Shown here: in pieces, positions 7,610-16,123 of the stretch
How the letters are laid out: each line of letters starts with the position of its first letter
How positions within the stretch are numbered: position 1 is the first letter of the stretch
Assembly (NCBI GenBank): GCA_964437215.1
Contig: CAYTFZ010000028.1
Coordinates: forward strand, 1 to 27,022
Origin: JAAYAN01 sp964437215
GTDB lineage: Bacteria; Bacteroidota; Ignavibacteria; Ignavibacteriales; Melioribacteraceae
Direction: 5' to 3'
Length of the DNA: 27,022 nt
Program-made: the position numbers and the translations under genes
The notes under the pieces: generated by a model
Seen by the model: only the letters and a program-made list of their open reading frames with translations
The model's database searches: none
What the model was told of the DNA's origin: nothing

Positions 7610-9367
7610 ATGAAAGAATTTTTTAAGATTATGTTTGCTACAATGGCGGGCTTTTGCATTACTGCTTTTTTATTTTCTGTAATTTTTGTAGTATTTATTT
7701 TTATTTTTATTGCTGCTCTCTCACCAGATGAAACTGTCCAATATTCATCAAATTCCGTTTTGAAGGTTGGATTAAATTACGATATTCCCGAGAAATCAGG
7801 GTATTCGGGCTTTTCCGGTTTTGAAAAAGGATTTTCGCAGCAGCTAGGTATTTACGATATTACAAAAGCTATAAATAACGCTGCAAATGATAAAAAGATA
7901 AAGGCAATTTATTTGGATCTCAACTATATTGGTGCCGAGGGAATGGCTGCAGCTCAGGTAATCAGACGTGCAATTGAAAAATTCAAAGAATCCGGGAAAC
8001 CAGTTTACGCTCATGGAAATTATATTTCGCAATTAGAGTATTTCATCGGTTCTGCCGCCGACAAAATTTTTCTAACACCAACCGGCGGAATTGAAATAAA
8101 AGGATTATCCGCACAATCGTTTTATTTTAAAGGTACTTTTGAAAAGCTTGAAATTGAACCTCAGATTTTCCGCAAAGGCAGCTTTAAAAGTGCTGTTGAA
8201 ATATTTACAGAGAATAAAATGAGTGATTCCGATAAAATACAAGTTAATGCCCTATTAAGCTCATTGGATTCCGTTTTTGTTCAAGAAATCAGTAAATCAA
8301 GAAATATCCCTGTCCATGATTTAGATGATATGATAAAGAATTTTGAAATCCGTTCACCCCAAAAAGCTTTAGAAAACGGACTCATCGATTCGCTTTGTTT
8401 TGAAAAAGAAATGATTAAGTATATTGATAAAAAGCTTAGCGTAAAAACTGATGATAACACCATTTCTATTCACGAATATGCAAAAGTACCCGAAATCAAA
8501 GGCAAATCGGAATCCGATCTTATTGCTGTAATATATGCAACAGGCGATATCACTACATCCCCCGGAGATGATTACGAAATAGGTACCGAAAATATTATTA
8601 AACATTTACGGGACGCCTCAAAAGATAAAAATGTTAAAGGAATTGTTTTACGCATAAATTCCCCGGGAGGAGATCCTCTTACATCCGACCTCATTTTAAA
8701 TGAAATAAAGGAAACAAAAAAGCTAAAACCGGTAATAGTATCTATGGGTGAAGTAGCTGCATCGGGCGGTTACTATATTGCCTGCGCTGCAGATGCTATT
8801 GTTGCCGAACATTCCACGCTTACCGGATCGATTGGTGTTTTCGGTATGATTCCAAACATTAAGAATTTTCTTGAAAATAAATTAGGAATAACTACCGACA
8901 GGCTTAACACAGGTGAATTCAGCGATTACCGATCAATTTTAAGACCTGTTACCGAAAAGGAAAGGATGTTTATTCAAGAAGAGATTGACCGAATTTATAC
9001 AACTTTTGTTAATCACGTTGCCGAGGGAAGAAAATTATCATTCGAAAAAGTTGATGAAATTGCTCAAGGAAGAGTCTGGACCGGATCGGATGCAAAAAGA
9101 ATCGGTTTGGTTGATGAACTTGGAGGAATAGAAAAAGCTTTGGAAATTGCAGCAAAAAAAGCTAAAATAAAATCTTATAATACAGTTGAGTATCCAAAAG
9201 CAAAAGATCCGTTTGATATAATTACTGACTTTGTTTCAGGCGGAGTTGAAATTTCTTATCTAAAATATCAGCTTGGCGATGATTATAAATATTTCAGAAT
9301 TCTTGAAGAGATAAAAAAATATAACGGCGTACAAACAAGAATCCCCTTCAATTTGGAAATAAATTAA
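7610..9367 (+). CDS. sppA: Signal peptide peptidase SppA, 67K type (protease IV)
   Basis: SppA is a membrane-anchored serine protease that degrades cleaved signal peptides. This 585-residue form is the long type with two tandem S49 domains (about 90-260 and 305-480), close to the 618 residues of E. coli SppA. A single hydrophobic anchor spans residues 8-38. The catalytic lysine is Lys193 in FRKGSFKSAVEIF of the first domain. The nucleophile is Ser385 in GEVAASGGYYIACAAD of the second, so both halves of the Ser/Lys dyad are present. TLTGSIGVFGMIPN follows, as usual for S49. AGGAAT upstream of the ATG supports the start. A bidirectional hairpin terminator lies just after the stop. The downstream convergent gene is an exported barrel protein, which fits an envelope setting but proves no link. 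Confidence 0.95.
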   Translation: MKEFFKIMFATMAGFCITAFLFSVIFVVFIFIFIAALSPDETVQYSSNSVLKVGLNYDIPEKSGYSGFSGFEKGFSQQLGIYDITKAINNAANDKKIKAIYLDLNYIGAEGMAAAQVIRRAIEKFKESGKPVYAHGNYISQLEYFIGSAADKIFLTPTGGIEIKGLSAQSFYFKGTFEKLEIEPQIFRKGSFKSAVEIFTENKMSDSDKIQVNALLSSLDSVFVQEISKSRNIPVHDLDDMIKNFEIRSPQKALENGLIDSLCFEKEMIKYIDKKLSVKTDDNTISIHEYAKVPEIKGKSESDLIAVIYATGDITTSPGDDYEIGTENIIKHLRDASKDKNVKGIVLRINSPGGDPLTSDLILNEIKETKKLKPVIVSMGEVAASGGYYIACAADAIVAEHSTLTGSIGVFGMIPNIKNFLENKLGITTDRLNTGEFSDYRSILRPVTEKERMFIQEEIDRIYTTFVNHVAEGRKLSFEKVDEIAQGRVWTGSDAKRIGLVDELGGIEKALEIAAKKAKIKSYNTVEYPKAKDPFDIITDFVSGGVEISYLKYQLGDDYKYFRILEEIKKYNGVQTRIPFNLEIN

Positions 9368-9376
9368 TTAAAAATT

Positions 9377-9408
9377 CCCTGTCTGTTTTTTTAAATAAAC
9401 AGACAGGG
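9377..9408. terminator. Bidirectional hairpin terminator between convergent genes
   Basis: CCCTGTCTGTTT (9377-9388) pairs perfectly with AAACAGACAGGG (9397-9408) around an eight-base loop. On the plus strand the stem is followed by GAAAATTTTAAC. On the minus strand it is followed by a clear T-rich stretch (AATTTTTAATTAATTT). It sits nine bases after the sppA stop and 47 bases before the end of the convergent barrel gene, so it can end both transcripts; the T-tract is better for the minus-strand one. Confidence 0.85.
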
Positions 9409-9455
9409 GAAAATTTTAACAGTATATCCCAAACCTTATATTCTAAATCTTTTTA

Positions 9456-10088
9456 TCAGAAATAAAACTTTACACCGGCACGCAGCATCAGTCCGCTCAT
9501 ATCAAACTCGCGGATAAAAATTCTCTTATTTCCTACAGCATCTGTAATTTCGTATTCCCAACTGGGCGCTGACGAGTGATACGTAAGTTCTGCAATCAAA
9601 TCTGAGCGTGAACCAAGTTCGTAAGCAACACCTGCCCCTATCCGCCAGCTGAAATCGAACAAAGCCTGAAGATCGTCGTCATCGGGGTTGCGGAAATTCC
9701 TGTAATAAATTAATAGTACTTCGCCTCCAATTCCTCCTGTGACATATGCGCGCAACCTTGCTCCGGCAGGGAAACTTGCTGTTGCAGTAAATAATACAGG
9801 AATATGATGAAGGTTTGTTTTTGCACGCAATTCGTTTGTAGTAACCTCTACGCCATAAACTTTATCAAATTCGCGGGCTAAAGATTGATCAACATAATTC
9901 TTATTAAACCAATCGGCACTCCAGCCAATACTAAAATATTCATCAATTATTCTGTTTCCTTCGTACCCGATAATAAATCCGCCATCCGTTGCAGAAGGAT
10001 TAAAATAGCCAAGTTTTATTGATGCGCTGTTACCTTGAGCCGGTATAAATGTAAGAACAAACAAAAAAGCAAATAGCCACTTAAACAT
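9456..10088 (-). CDS. Outer-membrane beta-barrel protein of unknown function
   Basis: The 210-residue protein has a signal peptide (FKWLFAFLFVLTFIPAQGNSA). The rest is alternating polar/aromatic strands typical of a small eight-stranded outer-membrane barrel: IKLGYFNPS, FIIGYEGNRII, FSIGWSADWF, RAYVTGGIGGEVLLIYY, WRIGAGVAYELG. It ends in LMLRAGVKFYF with the terminal Phe favoured by the Bam machinery. A loop near residues 73-90 is long and charged. It fits the broad porin or OmpA-beta-barrel group, but I cannot name a ligand or function. AGGAG six bases before the ATG supports the start. A shared terminator separates it from sppA. Two small hairpins lie in the 139 bases upstream, after the end of ccmF. 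Confidence 0.8.
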   Translation of the reverse strand: MFKWLFAFLFVLTFIPAQGNSASIKLGYFNPSATDGGFIIGYEGNRIIDEYFSIGWSADWFNKNYVDQSLAREFDKVYGVEVTTNELRAKTNLHHIPVLFTATASFPAGARLRAYVTGGIGGEVLLIYYRNFRNPDDDDLQALFDFSWRIGAGVAYELGSRSDLIAELTYHSSAPSWEYEITDAVGNKRIFIREFDMSGLMLRAGVKFYF

Positions 10089-10157
10089 ATATTCTCCTAT
10101 TGATAAAAAAAATCACTTTTTACAAGCATCATACCAAAACAAAATTTGTGATACTAA

Positions 10158-10202
10158 GAAATTTCTCTGAAAAATTTCAAGTGTTGTAGACTTAAATCTA
10201 CA
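10158..10202. repeat. Two adjacent small inverted repeats after ccmF
   Basis: GAAATTT (10158-10164) mirrors AAATTTC (10172-10178), and TGTAGA (10185-10190) mirrors TCTACA (10197-10202). Both lie between the ccmF stop and the start of the barrel gene on the minus strand. The second could be a weak terminator for ccmF, or either could be an operator for the barrel gene. Stems are short and AT-rich, so support is modest. Confidence 0.3.
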
Positions 10203-10227
10203 TAGTTGTATTAAATAATGAAATATT

Positions 10228-12028
10228 TCAATTTAAAGATTCCTGCAATCTTCTAAGATATGAAATAAAAATACCCAAAGATGTAATAATAACACCTGCC
10301 CATACAAGATTTATAAAAGGCTTAATACTTACCTCCACAGTAAGGATTTCCGAAGGACTGTTTGAGGTTTTATTATTTTCGTTGAAATTCAAGGAAATAG
10401 CACCTGAAGCATCTAATCCTGTTATCTCAATTTCCCTATTTATTTCTTCAATCTTAAAAGGGAAATACTTGCTGGTTTTACCATCGCTTTCAAGATACGG
10501 TTCTGCTTTATAAGTTTTCCCTCTGTAATCAATTTTTAATTCTGCAGAAATTTTGATAATTTCTCCCTTTTCCATCAATTCCATAGCATCCTGCGGCATA
10601 TTGAATCCGGAAAAAGTAATTTGAATTCCGTCCAATTCAGATGTCTGTCCTTTCTGTAAAATTAATCCTCTGCTCGCATTCTCGTCATATCCTAAGGGCG
10701 TAACATAAACATCTTTTGTTATTTTGTTAAGAATATCAGGTTCTCGCATAAGTCCGCTTGTTTCTGTTAAAAACATAACAGGCTTGGCGGTATCTTGAGA
10801 ACTGCCTTCCGAAACAAGCACATTAAACTTATATTTCTTGCCATTATCAAAAGCCCTTGCACCCCGAAAAGAAAACTCGTATCCTAACATTATCTTTTTT
10901 TCGCCTTTCGGAAGTTCAATTTGTCTGGTTTCAGAAAAATTACCGGATGCGATAACCCCCAAAAAGAAAACGCCTATNNNNNNNNNNNNNNNNNNNNNNN
11001 NNNNNNNNNNNNNNNNNNNNNNNNNNNNNNNNNNNNNNNNNNNNNNNNNNNNNNNNNNNNNNNNNNNNNNNNNNNNNTGTTTTCTTCTGGATAAGAAATG
11101 TATGAACTGCTGCTACACCAGTAATTAAAGGAACCAGACTCGAGTTTTCCACCGGATCCCATCCCCAGTAACCGCCCCATCCGAGAACTCTGTAAGCCCA
11201 ATATCCTCCAAGCATAATGGCGAGACCCAAAATCAGCATTCCCGATAACAGCCATGGGAAAGATTGTATTACCCAATCGTTATAATTATTTTGAAGCAAA
11301 GCAGCCATAGCAAATGCAAACGGAACTGCAGCCATAGCGAATGCAACAAACAAAACCGGAGGATGTATCTGCATCCAAAAATTCTGTAGAAGCGGATTAA
11401 GACCCTTTCCGTAAATGATAAAATCATTTACTGTTATACCGCTGCCGGTAAGAAGTCCGTATAGTTCTTTGTTCATTTTTACAAAGTTTGTTCCTTCCTG
11501 AGGATTGGAATAAAAGAAATTTTTAAGATAAGGCAGATTGAAATACGAATGATTGATATTCCTTACATCAATATAAAACTCGCCTGACCAGATATATGAA
11601 AAAGGTGATTTCAGAAAAGGACTGACCATTATTAAAAGAAATAAAGTGCTTAGTGAAAAGAAAAGCATAACTTTCGGTTCAAGACTTTCTCTTTTTGATG
11701 AATAATCAATTAAAATCATTCCTATAATTACAGTAAATAAAAGCCAAAGCATCAAGCTGCCTTCCTGTCCGGCATAAAATGATGAAAGCAAAAGTCCGAA
11801 AGGTAAATCGTTATTACTGTAACTATATACATAGCTGTATTGATACTGGTGTGTTATAATTGCATGGAAAAGAATAAGGCAGGAAACAATTGATAAAACA
11901 GAAGAAAGATAGTAGCCAATCCGTGCATAAAAAAGTAAACCAAGCTTCCCTCTTTCTGTAAAAAAATACATTCCAATTGAAAGCAGACAGAAAACCGAAG
12001 CTGCCGATAACAATATATTTCCAATCAT
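10228..12028 (-). CDS. ccmF: Cytochrome c-type biogenesis protein CcmF, interrupted by assembly gap
   Basis: CcmF is the membrane heme lyase subunit that attaches heme to apocytochrome c on the outer face of the cytoplasmic membrane. The N-terminal part (317 codons, 12028-11078) is a string of membrane helices. It has QIHPPVLFVAFA, a heme-ligand-type His, then the tryptophan-rich heme-handling loop at about residues 274-302 (WAYRVLGWGGYWGWDPVEN), then AVHTFL. The C-terminal part (249 codons plus stop, 10977-10228) resumes in a helix, IGVFFLGVIASGNF. It continues as the beta-rich domain usual for CcmF and closes with one helix (LVWAGVIITSLGIFISYL). Both flanks contain whole codons, so an intact gene needs a true gap divisible by three; 100 is not. 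Family lengths suggest several hundred bases are missing. CGGAGA precedes the ATG. The gene is divergent from rex. Confidence 0.93.
10978..11077. other. Assembly gap (100 N)
   Basis: Exactly 100 undetermined bases fall inside ccmF. This is the usual placeholder for a scaffold join of unknown length, not a measured distance. Missing from the protein are the central helices between the Trp-rich loop and the last part before the beta domain. These include the region where CcmF proteins carry further conserved heme-ligand histidines. Confidence 0.97.
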
Positions 12029-12181
12029 TATTTCTCCGATAATTAAAACGTATTTACGAGCAGTTAAAATAGGATATTATGTAATAAATTTCTATAAATA
12101 TCTTTTTTCTGCTATGTTTTGAAGTATTTATTTGTGTTTTTAAAAAGCGTTTTATTAGTTGTAATTTTTTCATATTTTTAA

Positions 12182-12199
12182 CAGTGAAATATTTATCGA
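12182..12199. promoter_or_regulatory. Candidate Rex operator upstream of rex
   Basis: CAGTGAAATATTTATCGA contains GTGAAATATTT, an exact match to the core of the commonly reported Rex site TTGTGAAATATTTCACAA. Overall 13 of 18 positions agree, with a good left half and a degraded right half. It ends 19 bases before the rex start codon, in the region shared with the divergent ccmF. Autoregulation, and possibly NADH-linked control of ccmF, would make sense, but the match is imperfect. Confidence 0.4.
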
Positions 12200-12218
12200 T
12201 TAGCAATCCGGGTTAACA

Positions 12219-12872
12219 ATGAAAGTAATAAAAACAAAAACGACGCCTGAACCAACTTTAAGAAGACTTCCCAGATATTATCATCTACTTTTAAGATTGA
12301 AAGAAAGCGGAATAAATGATGTTTCGAGCACAGTAATTGCAAAAGAATTAGATCTGGATCCCACTCAGGTTCGAAAAGATATTGAATATACCGAAATTAT
12401 TGGAAGACCCAAAACCGGATATAATATTTCCGATCTTATTAAATCGATAAGGACTTTTTTAAGGTGGGATACAAACTCGAATGCTGTTTTGGTAGGCACA
12501 GGGAGTTTAGGAACTGCTATGCTTGGTTATAAGAATTTTTCGAAATACGGACTCAATTTTGTTGCTGCATTCGACATAAAAAAAGAGCTGATCGGAAAAG
12601 AAATCCATGGTGTTAAAGTATTTAACTTCAAAGATCTTAAAGAAATAATTGAAAGCAAAAATGTAACAATAGGTGTTTTAGCCGTTTCTGTAGAAGCTGC
12701 TCAGGAAGTTGCTGACAAAATGATTGAAGGCGGCATAAAAGCTATTTGGAATTACGCTCCTTGCCAGTTGAAAGTTGACAATTCAATTATTGTTGAAAAC
12801 GCCCAACTAAGTCAAAGCCTTGCAGTTCTAACAAGAAAGCTTACTGAAATATATTTAAAAGAATCTATTTAA
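12219..12872 (+). CDS. rex: Redox-sensing transcriptional repressor Rex
   Basis: Rex senses the NADH/NAD+ ratio and represses respiratory or fermentative genes when NAD+ is high. The 217-residue protein has the standard length and order. An N-terminal winged helix (about 12-80) contains LRRLPRYYHLLLRL, SSTVIAKELDLDPTQVRKD and GRPKTGYNI. A Rossmann domain follows with the dinucleotide loop GTGSLG (residues 93-98), AAFDIKKELIG and GVLAVSVEAAQEVAD. Then come GIKAIWNYAPCQL and the C-terminal helix used for domain-swapped dimers. GGGTT upstream is only a weak ribosome site. It is divergent from ccmF with 190 bases between. The PP2C gene follows after 58 bases without a terminator, so they may be co-transcribed. 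Confidence 0.95.
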   Translation: MKVIKTKTTPEPTLRRLPRYYHLLLRLKESGINDVSSTVIAKELDLDPTQVRKDIEYTEIIGRPKTGYNISDLIKSIRTFLRWDTNSNAVLVGTGSLGTAMLGYKNFSKYGLNFVAAFDIKKELIGKEIHGVKVFNFKDLKEIIESKNVTIGVLAVSVEAAQEVADKMIEGGIKAIWNYAPCQLKVDNSIIVENAQLSQSLAVLTRKLTEIYLKESI

Positions 12873-12930
12873 ATAAAACCTTACCGGATTTATTTCGTCA
12901 AATTGATTAAATAAGTTTTAAGAGATTATT

Positions 12931-14022
12931 TTGGAAAAGAGAAGCCGGATTAAAGAACTTTTTGATTTGTATACAAGCGATTTAAGTTTTGAAGAAATTG
13001 AAAAATTGATAAAACACGATTCTCCCGAAGTGTTTCAATTTTTTGCAAAAGACATATCAAAAAAGAATTTAAAGCACAATAAGTTAATCAGGTTTCTTAT
13101 ATTTATCCGCAACCTTTTTAATGCATTTCTTCTTAAACTTACACCTGCCCGGCGTGTAATTTATTTAGCAGCTATAATAATTATTACAACAGGTATTTTC
13201 TTTGGTATAACAAGTTATATTATTTTATCCTTTCTTATGCTTAACCTGCTTATTGCATTTGAACTTGCCGATAAGTTAACAACAACCGACGATATTTCTT
13301 TAGCAAAGAGCATACAGGAAAATCTTATTCCCGAAAACCCTCCTGTAAATGATCATTACGATATTGCAACATATTACAAATCTGCCCGAATAATCAGCGG
13401 CGATTATTTCGATTTTATAAAGTGTCCTCATCAGAAAGACTCTTTTTATGTAATTATTGGAGATATTTCAGGAAAAGGGTTGGCTTCAGCTCTTTATATG
13501 GTACGAGTTCAGGCAATTCTCCAATCTTTAATAAATGCATATTCCGAAATGAAAGATATTCTTTGCAACCTTAATAAATACTTTTCTCAAAATCTTAGTC
13601 AGGGTTACTTTTTAACTCTTTTGCTTGCAAAAATAGATAATTTGGGAAAAATTTCTTTAAGCCGGGCAGGACACACTCCTCTTGTTTTCTACAAATCATC
13701 CGAAATGCAGTTCAAAGACTATAACCCTAAAGGTTTGGGAATAGGATTAAATAACGGACCTATTTTTGAATCGAGTATTGAAGAAATAATTATTTCGCCC
13801 GAAAAAGATGATATTTTGTTTTTTTACACAGACGGGGTTACCGAAGCAATGGATTCGGTAAAAAATGAATACGGGATAGAAAGAATAAAAAACCTCATAG
13901 GTGAAAACAGGGAAAAATCCGTATCTGAAATTTCGATTCTGATTCAGCAGAGCATAACAAAATTTCGAGGCACTGCTCCGTTAAATGATGATATTACTTT
14001 TATTATAATTAAAAAGAAATAA
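12931..14022 (+). CDS. RsbU-like PP2C (SpoIIE) phosphatase with membrane anchor
   Basis: This 363-residue protein starts at a TTG with AAGAG upstream. An N-terminal helical region (1-70) is followed by two close membrane helices (about 77-115), then a SpoIIE-type PP2C domain (about 125-363). Metal-binding acidic residues are in place: Asp158 in SGDYFDF, Asp178 in IGDISGKGL, Asp301 in YTDGVTEA, and Asp353/354 in NDDITF. The lead-in AKSIQENLIPENPP is typical of RsbU/RsbP phosphatases, which remove phosphate from anti-anti-sigma (STAS) proteins in partner switching. No sensor domain beyond the membrane hairpin is seen. An RsbW-like kinase lies 1.5 kb away on the other strand; a STAS protein is not in the window. 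It abuts the Sel1-repeat gene tail to tail. Confidence 0.9.
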   Translation: MEKRSRIKELFDLYTSDLSFEEIEKLIKHDSPEVFQFFAKDISKKNLKHNKLIRFLIFIRNLFNAFLLKLTPARRVIYLAAIIIITTGIFFGITSYIILSFLMLNLLIAFELADKLTTTDDISLAKSIQENLIPENPPVNDHYDIATYYKSARIISGDYFDFIKCPHQKDSFYVIIGDISGKGLASALYMVRVQAILQSLINAYSEMKDILCNLNKYFSQNLSQGYFLTLLLAKIDNLGKISLSRAGHTPLVFYKSSEMQFKDYNPKGLGIGLNNGPIFESSIEEIIISPEKDDILFFYTDGVTEAMDSVKNEYGIERIKNLIGENREKSVSEISILIQQSITKFRGTAPLNDDITFIIIKKK

Positions 14023-15558
14023 TTACTCATAAATCTTAAATTCTTCTCCTTCAGGGCGAATTTCATCAAACATTCTTTTGAGAGAATTAAAGGCTTTCTC
14101 ATCTCCACGCGATGCTGCCGACCTGTAAAGCTGTACTGCTTTTGCTTTATTTTGGGTAATTCCCAGTCCGTTTTCGTAACAGAAAGCAAGAGCTGTTTGT
14201 GCAAGCAAAGAACCTTTATTTGAAGCAGCTGAAATGAATGCAGCAGATTTTTCCAGTTTAATAGTATCTTCAGTTTCTTTTAAATCCATTATACATAACC
14301 TTATTTCAGCTTCAAGACTTCCAGATTTCACAGCGTCTTCAAAATGTAAGCGTGCTTTATTTTCATTTTTTTCAACAAGCGTACCCGAAAGATAGCATAA
14401 ACCTGTTTCAATTAATGAAGGTATATGTCCGCCTGATGATGCTTTTTTAAGCAAATCGAGAGCTTGATTAGATGAAAGTTGAAAATCCAGTCCGAATGCT
14501 GTAAGCGCTGCCCAAACATACATCGCAGAGGCTTCGCCTCTATCGATCCTTTTTTTTAATATACTGAAAAAATCTTTTGTACCTATCAAATTCCAAACCG
14601 GCTTTATTGATTTATAAGATCCAAGACGTACTGCCCGCAGAAAATATTCAGTTGCTTTAACTCTGTCCTTTTTATACCCGATTCCTTCGCTGTAAAACCT
14701 TCCGATAAGATGCAAGGCTTCGGGACTTCCGTCATCCGATGCGCTGGTAATCATCTTTAAAGCTTCTTCTTCACCTTTAAGCGTGTCAGATTCACTTTCT
14801 TTCAACCCCATTTTTTTCCTAAGTTCGGATTTATTCTCTTTCAAAAATTCTTTCAAAATCATAATATTTTTTGACGAAGAGTCATCCTTTTCTGAATATT
14901 CTTGATTATGATCATCCATCAGTAAAGAGAGATCGAAAATTTCATCCTCTGTATCCTTTGTCTCCTTTTCACTAACTTTGACTGAATCTTCCGGGTCATA
15001 CCCTAATTTTTTGAATTCTTCAAGAACTTCTTCAGCGGGTTCATATCCATTTTCAACTGACTTTTTCACAAGTTCGTATGCTTTGCCCATATTCCGGGTT
15101 ACAATTAAATTATCGGTCATCGATAATCCCAATGCCAGCTGTGCTTGTGCAAAATCCTTTTCCGCCGCAGATTTAAATAGTTTAAAAGCAGCATATGGAT
15201 CCCACTCGGTGCCAATTTGATTGTATTTCATTAGTCCAAGATTATACTCGGCAACCGAAAGTCCCTTGCCGGCAGCTTTTTCAATCCAATAAACAGCTTT
15301 AATAGTATCCGATTCAAAACCCTCTGCAAGAAGATACCGCAAACCAAGTTCGTGCTGTGCAATCGGGTCGCCTTCGTTTGCTTTTTTTGTTAGCAAAAAT
15401 GCAGAAATTAGTGAGTAACCAGGATAAATATTTTTTACCAACCTTATTTTCCCGCTCGGCTGAGTTTCTTTTAAGGCTTCGCTTTTTATAACTTGCGCTT
15501 TTAAAGAAATAAAAGAAAATAAAAATATTGCAGAAATTACTAATTTAGTTTTAAGCAC
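14023..15558 (-). CDS. Secreted Sel1-repeat protein
   Basis: The 511-residue protein begins with a signal peptide (KLVISAIFLFSFISLKAQ), so it should act in the periplasm or outer envelope. Sel1-like helix-turn-helix repeats occupy residues 55-165, for example IAQHELGLRYLLAEGFESD and VAEYNLGLMKYNQ. They resume at about 275-500, for example PEALHLIGRFYSEGIGYKKD and QTALAFCYENGLGITQNKAK. Between them is an acidic, Ser/Asp/Glu-rich insert (about 185-265) that is likely unstructured. Sel1 repeats are protein-interaction scaffolds, often in envelope stress or secretion pathways. The GTG start lies 12 bases after the stop of the RsbW-like gene, with no ribosome site, so translation is probably coupled to it. 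The partner protein is unknown. Confidence 0.85.
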   Translation of the reverse strand: MLKTKLVISAIFLFSFISLKAQVIKSEALKETQPSGKIRLVKNIYPGYSLISAFLLTKKANEGDPIAQHELGLRYLLAEGFESDTIKAVYWIEKAAGKGLSVAEYNLGLMKYNQIGTEWDPYAAFKLFKSAAEKDFAQAQLALGLSMTDNLIVTRNMGKAYELVKKSVENGYEPAEEVLEEFKKLGYDPEDSVKVSEKETKDTEDEIFDLSLLMDDHNQEYSEKDDSSSKNIMILKEFLKENKSELRKKMGLKESESDTLKGEEEALKMITSASDDGSPEALHLIGRFYSEGIGYKKDRVKATEYFLRAVRLGSYKSIKPVWNLIGTKDFFSILKKRIDRGEASAMYVWAALTAFGLDFQLSSNQALDLLKKASSGGHIPSLIETGLCYLSGTLVEKNENKARLHFEDAVKSGSLEAEIRLCIMDLKETEDTIKLEKSAAFISAASNKGSLLAQTALAFCYENGLGITQNKAKAVQLYRSAASRGDEKAFNSLKRMFDEIRPEGEEFKIYE

Positions 15559-15570
15559 ATCAGGGAACCA

Positions 15571-15990
15571 TTATTTTCGGAAATATTTAATTAAAGTAAA
15601 AACGTTGGTTTTACCATCCGAAATATAATATGTTTCATCCATTAAATTCTCAATTATAAACAGCCCCATTCCTCCTTCCGGTAAATTGGTTATATCTTCG
15701 GGGTCAAAATCGAGACAGGCTTTTCCCAAATTAGTGCGGGGAATTCCGAAATCCGAAATATCGAGCTTAACTTTTTCCAAATCAATACAAAGCAATACAG
15801 ACAGTTCGTTTTCGGGTAAAGATTTGTAGGAATGCTTTATCACATTATTAAGCGCTTCAATCACGCAAATATCTATTTTATTGCAGTTCTCCTCATCAAT
15901 ATTGTGCAGCCTGCACTTTTCGTATATTTCTTCGCTTATAGGTCCAACGAGATCGAAATTGCTTTTTATTTTATACTGATACATTGACAT
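15571..15990 (-). CDS. RsbW-like anti-sigma factor / serine-threonine kinase
   Basis: This 139-residue protein is a lone GHKL (HATPase_c_2) domain of the RsbW/SpoIIAB type. ATP-binding boxes are visible as CVIEALNNVIKHSY (N box), DISDFG (G1 box) and LPEGGMGLFIIENLMD (G2 box). There is no His-acceptor domain, which separates it from the histidine kinases in this window. Such proteins bind a sigma factor or another target and phosphorylate a STAS antagonist. The PP2C phosphatase at 12931-14022 is the natural counterpart. No sigma factor or STAS gene lies in the window. It leads a two-gene unit with the secreted Sel1 protein. The ATG at 15990 has little ribosome-site support, and Met3 is a possible alternative. 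Confidence 0.88.
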   Translation of the reverse strand: MSMYQYKIKSNFDLVGPISEEIYEKCRLHNIDEENCNKIDICVIEALNNVIKHSYKSLPENELSVLLCIDLEKVKLDISDFGIPRTNLGKACLDFDPEDITNLPEGGMGLFIIENLMDETYYISDGKTNVFTLIKYFRK

Positions 15991-16123
15991 TGTGCTTACA
16001 ATTTAAAATTTACATCTTATGTTCGACTCGTTGACCCAATTTATTAAATTTTTCAAAATATGAATCCTTTTTTTTAAAAGTGAATCATACCTTTCAAACA
16101 ATTACAAAAACACGGAGAAAAAA

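Noticed and set aside
10838..11128. Plus-strand open frame that runs through the N block
   Set aside because: It is open only because N codons cannot create stops. It lies antisense to ccmF and has no recognisable protein features.
12132..12149. TTGTGTTTTTAAAAAGCG as a second Rex site upstream of ccmF
   Set aside because: Only the first half-site TTGTG fits; the expected CACAA half is absent. The symmetry is just a T-run against an A-run.
16031..16061. TTGACC and AAATAT as a promoter for thioredoxin
   Set aside because: The spacer is about 19 bases and the second hexamer is poor, so the support is too weak to list as a feature.
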